Source: Bacteroidota bacterium (GTDB lineage: Bacteria; Bacteroidota; Bacteroidia; Chitinophagales; Saprospiraceae). Taken from it: 45,275 bases of DNA. The DNA lies in assembly GCA_011321935.1 (NCBI GenBank), contig DROJ01000403.1, positions 1 to 45,275 of the forward strand, in the 5' to 3' direction. Positions 42,581 through 45,275 of this stretch are shown here, in pieces (within the stretch, counting starts at the first letter, position 1; the number at the start of each line of letters is the position of its first letter). Position numbers and translations under genes: made by a program. The notes below the pieces were generated by a model. That model saw only the letters and a list, made by a program, of their open reading frames with translations, was not told where the DNA came from and did no database searches.

Positions 42581-42789
42581 GCTCCTCACAATCCTGAAGG
42601 GATTGAATTTGAATAGCCCCGGATGAAATCCGGGGTAAACAATCAAGGATGGTGGCAACCCCGAAGGGGTTGAATATTTGTCTCCAGAATTTACATTCAA
42701 CCCCTTTGGGGTTGCCACTTGCTTTTACCGTCTCCCCCGGATTTCATCCGGGGTTATTCAAATTCAATCCCTCCGGGATTGTGAGGAGT
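42581..42789. repeat. 209-bp nested palindrome between spt and GNAT genes
   Basis: Outer arms: gctcctcacaatcctgaagg (42581 on) with the inverse cctccgggattgtgaggagt at the right end. Next come gattgaatttgaatagcccc and its inverse, then ggatgaaatccgggg with its inverse. The inner stem is gtggcaaccccgaaggggtt (42652 on) with its inverse ending at 42719. Small GC changes in the arms are mostly compensated. No ORF. Confidence 0.9.
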
Positions 42790-42811
42790 ATTGAACAATA
42801 ACCTTTATTTT

Positions 42812-42924
42812 CAAAAATTTGGAGGTCACAATTTGTGACCTCCAATTTTGAAAACTCTTTTTCGGCTACCTCAACAATATTATTTGAGGCGCAAATTTGG
42901 AGGACGCAATCTGCGGCCTCCAAA
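42812..42924. repeat. Two related hairpins before the spt stop
   Basis: caaaatttggaggtcacaat type stem at 42812-42850 and tttggaggacgcaatctgcg type stem at 42895-42924 share the design ttggagg-N-c-caat-g-N-cctcc. They are 45 bp apart and lie downstream of spt on the minus strand, so one may be its terminator. Confidence 0.7.
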
Positions 42925-42951
42925 CTATCCTAAATTAATCATTAATCATTT

Positions 42952-44163
42952 TCAAACCTCCTGCCCCACCAATATATCCAATTTCCTCGCCACCATCGCT
43001 ATCTTGTCAACGGCCTCCTCGATCTGCTCAAAAGTATGTGTTGCCATCAAAGAAAAGCGGATCAACGTATCCTCCGGCGCGACTGCAGGTGTGATGACGG
43101 GATTGACAAAAACCCCTGCTTCTTGCAGCATATGGGTGAGCATAAAAGTTTTGTTGATGTCCCTCACATAGATCGGGATGATGGGCGTTTCGGAAGGGCC
43201 GGTATCGAAGCCGAGTTCATCGAGCATGCCTTTGGCGTGGCGGGTGTTGGCCCATACTTTTTCGATGCGTTCGGGCTCCGATTGGATGAGTTCCAGTGCG
43301 GCAATGACCGCCGCCGCATTGGCCGGGGCGATGCTTGCGCTGAAGATGAGTGAGCGGGCGTGGTGCTTGAGCCAATTGGCAATTTCATGGCTCGTGGCAA
43401 TGAAGCCGCCGATGGTCGCCAATGATTTGGAGAAGGTGCCCATGACGAGGTCCACCTCGTCGGTGAGGCCAAAATGGTCGCAGGTGCCCCTGCCGAGATT
43501 GCCCAAAACGCCGAGGCCGTGGGCGTCGTCCACCATGATATTGGCCTTGTACTTTCTGGCCAGTTCAACAATTTCGGGCAATTTGCAAATGTCGCCTTCC
43601 ATGCTGAACACGCCGTCCATGACGATGAGGGCCATGTCGTTGGGGCCTCTTTTTTGACCAACCATGCGCAGTGTTTTTTCCAACGATTCCATGTCGTTGT
43701 GGCGGTACTTGCGGGTGGTGGCAAAGGAAAGTCGGGTGCCGTCAATGATGGAGGCGTGGTCGAGTTCATCAATGATGATGAAGTCCTTGCGGCCCAGCAG
43801 CGAGGACAGCACGCCGAGGTTGACCTGCATGCCCGTACTGAAAACGATGGCCTCCTCTTTGCCGACGAATTCGGCGAGGGCATGTTCCAGTTTGACGTGG
43901 AGATCGAGCGAGCCGTTGAGGAAACGGGAACCGGCACAGCCGGAGCCGTATTTGTCAATGGCGCGCTTGGCGGCCTCTTTGAGTTTAGGGTGGTTGGTCA
44001 GCCCGAGGTAAGAGTTCGAGCCGAACATGAGCACTCTCTTTCCGTTCATCGTGACGACGGTGTCCTGGTCGCTTTCGATGGCCCGGAAATAGGGATAGAC
44101 CCCAGCGGCTTTCACCTTTTGTGGTTCGGTGTACCGCGCCATTTTTTGTTGGAGCAAGTTCAT
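42952..44163 (-). CDS. spt: Serine palmitoyltransferase-type alpha-oxoamine synthase
   Basis: 403 aa, the usual length. PLP enzyme of the alpha-oxoamine synthase family: Asp213 and His215 in 'VDDAHGLGVLG' and the PLP lysine Lys246 in 'GTFSKSLATIGG'. The early motif 'NSYLGLTNHPKLKEAA' and 'GSGCAGSRFLNGSLDLHVKLE' (key part GCAGSRFLNG) favour serine palmitoyltransferase over BioF or Kbl. Reaction: L-serine + palmitoyl-CoA to 3-ketosphinganine + CO2 + CoA, the first step of sphingolipids, common in Bacteroidetes. Cytoplasmic or membrane-peripheral. Start at 44163; Met8 is an alternative. The GNAT and reductase genes follow on the same strand, but after a 455-bp gap filled with palindromes, so whether they share a transcript is open. 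Confidence 0.85.
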   Translation of the reverse strand: MNLLQQKMARYTEPQKVKAAGVYPYFRAIESDQDTVVTMNGKRVLMFGSNSYLGLTNHPKLKEAAKRAIDKYGSGCAGSRFLNGSLDLHVKLEHALAEFVGKEEAIVFSTGMQVNLGVLSSLLGRKDFIIIDELDHASIIDGTRLSFATTRKYRHNDMESLEKTLRMVGQKRGPNDMALIVMDGVFSMEGDICKLPEIVELARKYKANIMVDDAHGLGVLGNLGRGTCDHFGLTDEVDLVMGTFSKSLATIGGFIATSHEIANWLKHHARSLIFSASIAPANAAAVIAALELIQSEPERIEKVWANTRHAKGMLDELGFDTGPSETPIIPIYVRDINKTFMLTHMLQEAGVFVNPVITPAVAPEDTLIRFSLMATHTFEQIEEAVDKIAMVARKLDILVGQEV

Positions 44164-44350
44164 CTGTTTTTCTGTTTTATTTCTTTAGCGGTTGCGAATG
44201 TGAATTATCTGTGTTTTTTAGGGCTTTGCCCTAAGTTGGCAAATGCCGCCCTTTCAGGGCTTTTTTAAATGCCTTTTTAATTAAAAAAATATTAATTCGG
44301 CATATTGCTTTCTTCGTAATGTTCTTCTAAAATTGATTTGTAATTTTAGA

Positions 44351-44755
44351 TTAAACAGCCCAGTTATCAATCTCCAATTCACTGATTGGGCTGAAATGTT
44401 TAGTATTGTTGGTTATCAATATGAGGTCGTTTTCGATTGCCGTGCCTGCGATTAAAATATCGGTGTGACCGATAGTTACCCCTGATTTTCTCAGGTCAGA
44501 ATATATCCTTGCAGAAATATCCGCTCCTTTATGTGTCAATGGCAATACATTGTGGACTTCAACAAAAGTTTGAAGTTTGTCCAGCATGTTTTTCGAGTCC
44601 TTATAAATGAGGCCATTTTTGAGTTCGTAAAATGTTACGGCACTCAAATAGATCGATCCACCGTTTAAGATATGATTGTTTATTTTTTCAACCACTTTTT
44701 TTTCACTCCTAAAAAAGTAGGAAATTATATCCGTATCCACGATGACATTTTTCAT
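44351..44755 (-). CDS. vapC: VapC-like PIN-domain toxin
   Basis: 134 aa. PIN-domain acidic residues are seen in 'VIVDTDIISYFF' (first Asp near residue 7), 'FYELKNGL' (Glu), and 'IGHTDILIAGTAI' (Asp), with 'NNTKHFSPI' at the end; this is the VapC pattern. Known: VapC toxins are Mg-dependent RNases that cut tRNA or rRNA when not bound by their antitoxin. Its start overlaps the stop of the upstream antitoxin gene by four bases (ATGA), the usual toxin-antitoxin coupling. Cytoplasmic. Confidence 0.93.
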   Translation of the reverse strand: MKNVIVDTDIISYFFRSEKKVVEKINNHILNGGSIYLSAVTFYELKNGLIYKDSKNMLDKLQTFVEVHNVLPLTHKGADISARIYSDLRKSGVTIGHTDILIAGTAIENDLILITNNTKHFSPISELEIDNWAV

Positions 44756-45015
44756 AACTCCACATTGCGGTTAAAAAGGTTGCTTCTTATTTCCTTAAAA
44801 TAGTTCTGCAATTCTTCAAATTCCTTATCGCTCATATCCGACCAAGCCCCTGCCAAGGACATGGTTATCCTTGCCCGCTCCTTGGCATCTAATTTTTTGT
44901 ATTTTTCTTTTGATTTTAAATGCGTTAAATACTCATCCACTTGTGGAAGGTATTCAACAGGTATTGTACTTAATTTTTGAAGTACCGATTGATATATTTC
45001 ACTGCTGCTTCCCAT
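44752..45015 (-). CDS. VapB-type antitoxin
   Basis: 87 aa, acidic and helical. It has 'LAGAWSDMSDKEFEELQNYF' near the C-terminus, a pattern of Bacteroidetes antitoxins paired with PIN toxins, and a helical N-terminal part ('IYQSVLQKLSTIPVEYLPQVDEYL', key part VLQKLSTIPVEYLPQ) that resembles the DUF2281-like group. The C-terminal part should wrap the toxin; I see no clear DNA-binding fold, although autoregulation is usual. First gene of the pair. Confidence 0.88.
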   Translation of the reverse strand: MGSSSEIYQSVLQKLSTIPVEYLPQVDEYLTHLKSKEKYKKLDAKERARITMSLAGAWSDMSDKEFEELQNYFKEIRSNLFNRNVEL

Positions 45016-45106
45016 GTTTCATTATTTTAATTAAAAAGGTTCTTCTCCCTTTTTAGTGGGTAAATTTTAAAAACAGGCTTATAATGTATCATTTTAAATA
45101 TCCGGA

Positions 45107-45275
45107 GTAAATGCACAAAATGCTCACTCGGCTCCGCTGTTTTTTTGTCATCCGCTTTAGCGGAACTGCGATGTCTGGTGTGTGCGGTGTTCATGGCTTC
45201 CCTCATCACGTTGCAGTTCCGCTAAAGCGGATGACAAAAAAACAGCGGAGCCGAGTGAGCATTTTGTGCATTTAC
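45107..45275. repeat. Perfect 63-bp inverted repeat with 43-bp spacer
   Basis: Arms 45107-45169 and 45213-45275 are perfect inverted copies (outer end gtaaatgcacaaaatgctca, inner end cggaactgc). Each arm includes a small palindrome ccgctttagcgg and a 7-nt T/A run. The window stops at the outer end, so the repeat may go on. It lies upstream of the VapBC-like pair, with about 90 bp between. Confidence 0.97.

Noticed and set aside
43164-43958. 264-codon frame on the spt strand in another phase
   Set aside because: Its product is rich in Ser, Pro, Thr and Trp, a frame-shifted reading of spt.
45027-45209. 60-codon minus-strand frame before the antitoxin
   Set aside because: It is mostly translated inverted-repeat DNA, with no signal or motif.

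Overview
The window looks like chromosomal DNA from a Bacteroidetes of the Saprospiria type (Lewinella/Saprospiraceae-like). The evidence is type IX secretion (T9SS) cargo with both kinds of C-terminal sorting domain, PorP/SprF and OmpA/PD40 partner proteins, very long HYR/cohesin/dockerin surface proteins, start codons mostly without Shine-Dalgarno sequences, TAnnTTTG-type -7 promoter elements, and a Bacteroidetes-style sphingolipid gene set. I saw no rRNA, tRNA, CRISPR array, insertion sequence or phage gene.

Layout. 1-18200 (all minus strand) is a cell-surface block: a 2154-residue T9SS type A protein, then a 2556-residue type B (gliding-motility C-terminal domain) protein, a PorP/SprF protein and an OmpA-PD40-SPOR protein. 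18200-21000 is a palindrome-rich spacer followed by a tightly coupled pair of genes of unknown function. 21100-24060 (plus) carries a GreA/GreB-like small protein and a two-gene GMC dehydrogenase with its Tat-signal subunit. 24200-29160 (minus) holds a MurG-like glycosyltransferase, RNase G, a 31-residue COX24/mS38-like ribosomal protein, a TPR lipoprotein and an HU-family protein. 29500-31560 (plus) has yicC, gmk and apaG. 31660-38813 (minus) has a second PorP/OmpA pair (the OmpA protein carries a C-terminal DUF1573 domain), a GT9 glycosyltransferase, a GH25 lysozyme-like lipoprotein and an SRPBCC/GyrI protein. 39240-44163 (minus) is a likely ceramide/sphingolipid locus: serine palmitoyltransferase, a GNAT-type acyltransferase, an NAD(P)-dependent reductase and an APH-fold kinase. 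A VapBC-like toxin-antitoxin pair and a perfect 63-bp inverted repeat end the window.

How the genes work together. The T9SS cargo, PorP/SprF and OmpA proteins should form surface structures and their outer-membrane/peptidoglycan anchors. The GT9, MurG-like and GH25 proteins also act on the envelope, and the sphingolipid genes would supply envelope lipids. yicC-gmk and rng/HU/COX24-like are housekeeping RNA, nucleotide and translation genes.

The most unusual signals are (i) the spt-GNAT-reductase-kinase cluster, (ii) the unknown gene pair at 19184-20932, and (iii) long, mostly non-homologous palindromes in many intergenic regions, two of which share sequence and one of which supplies a stop codon.
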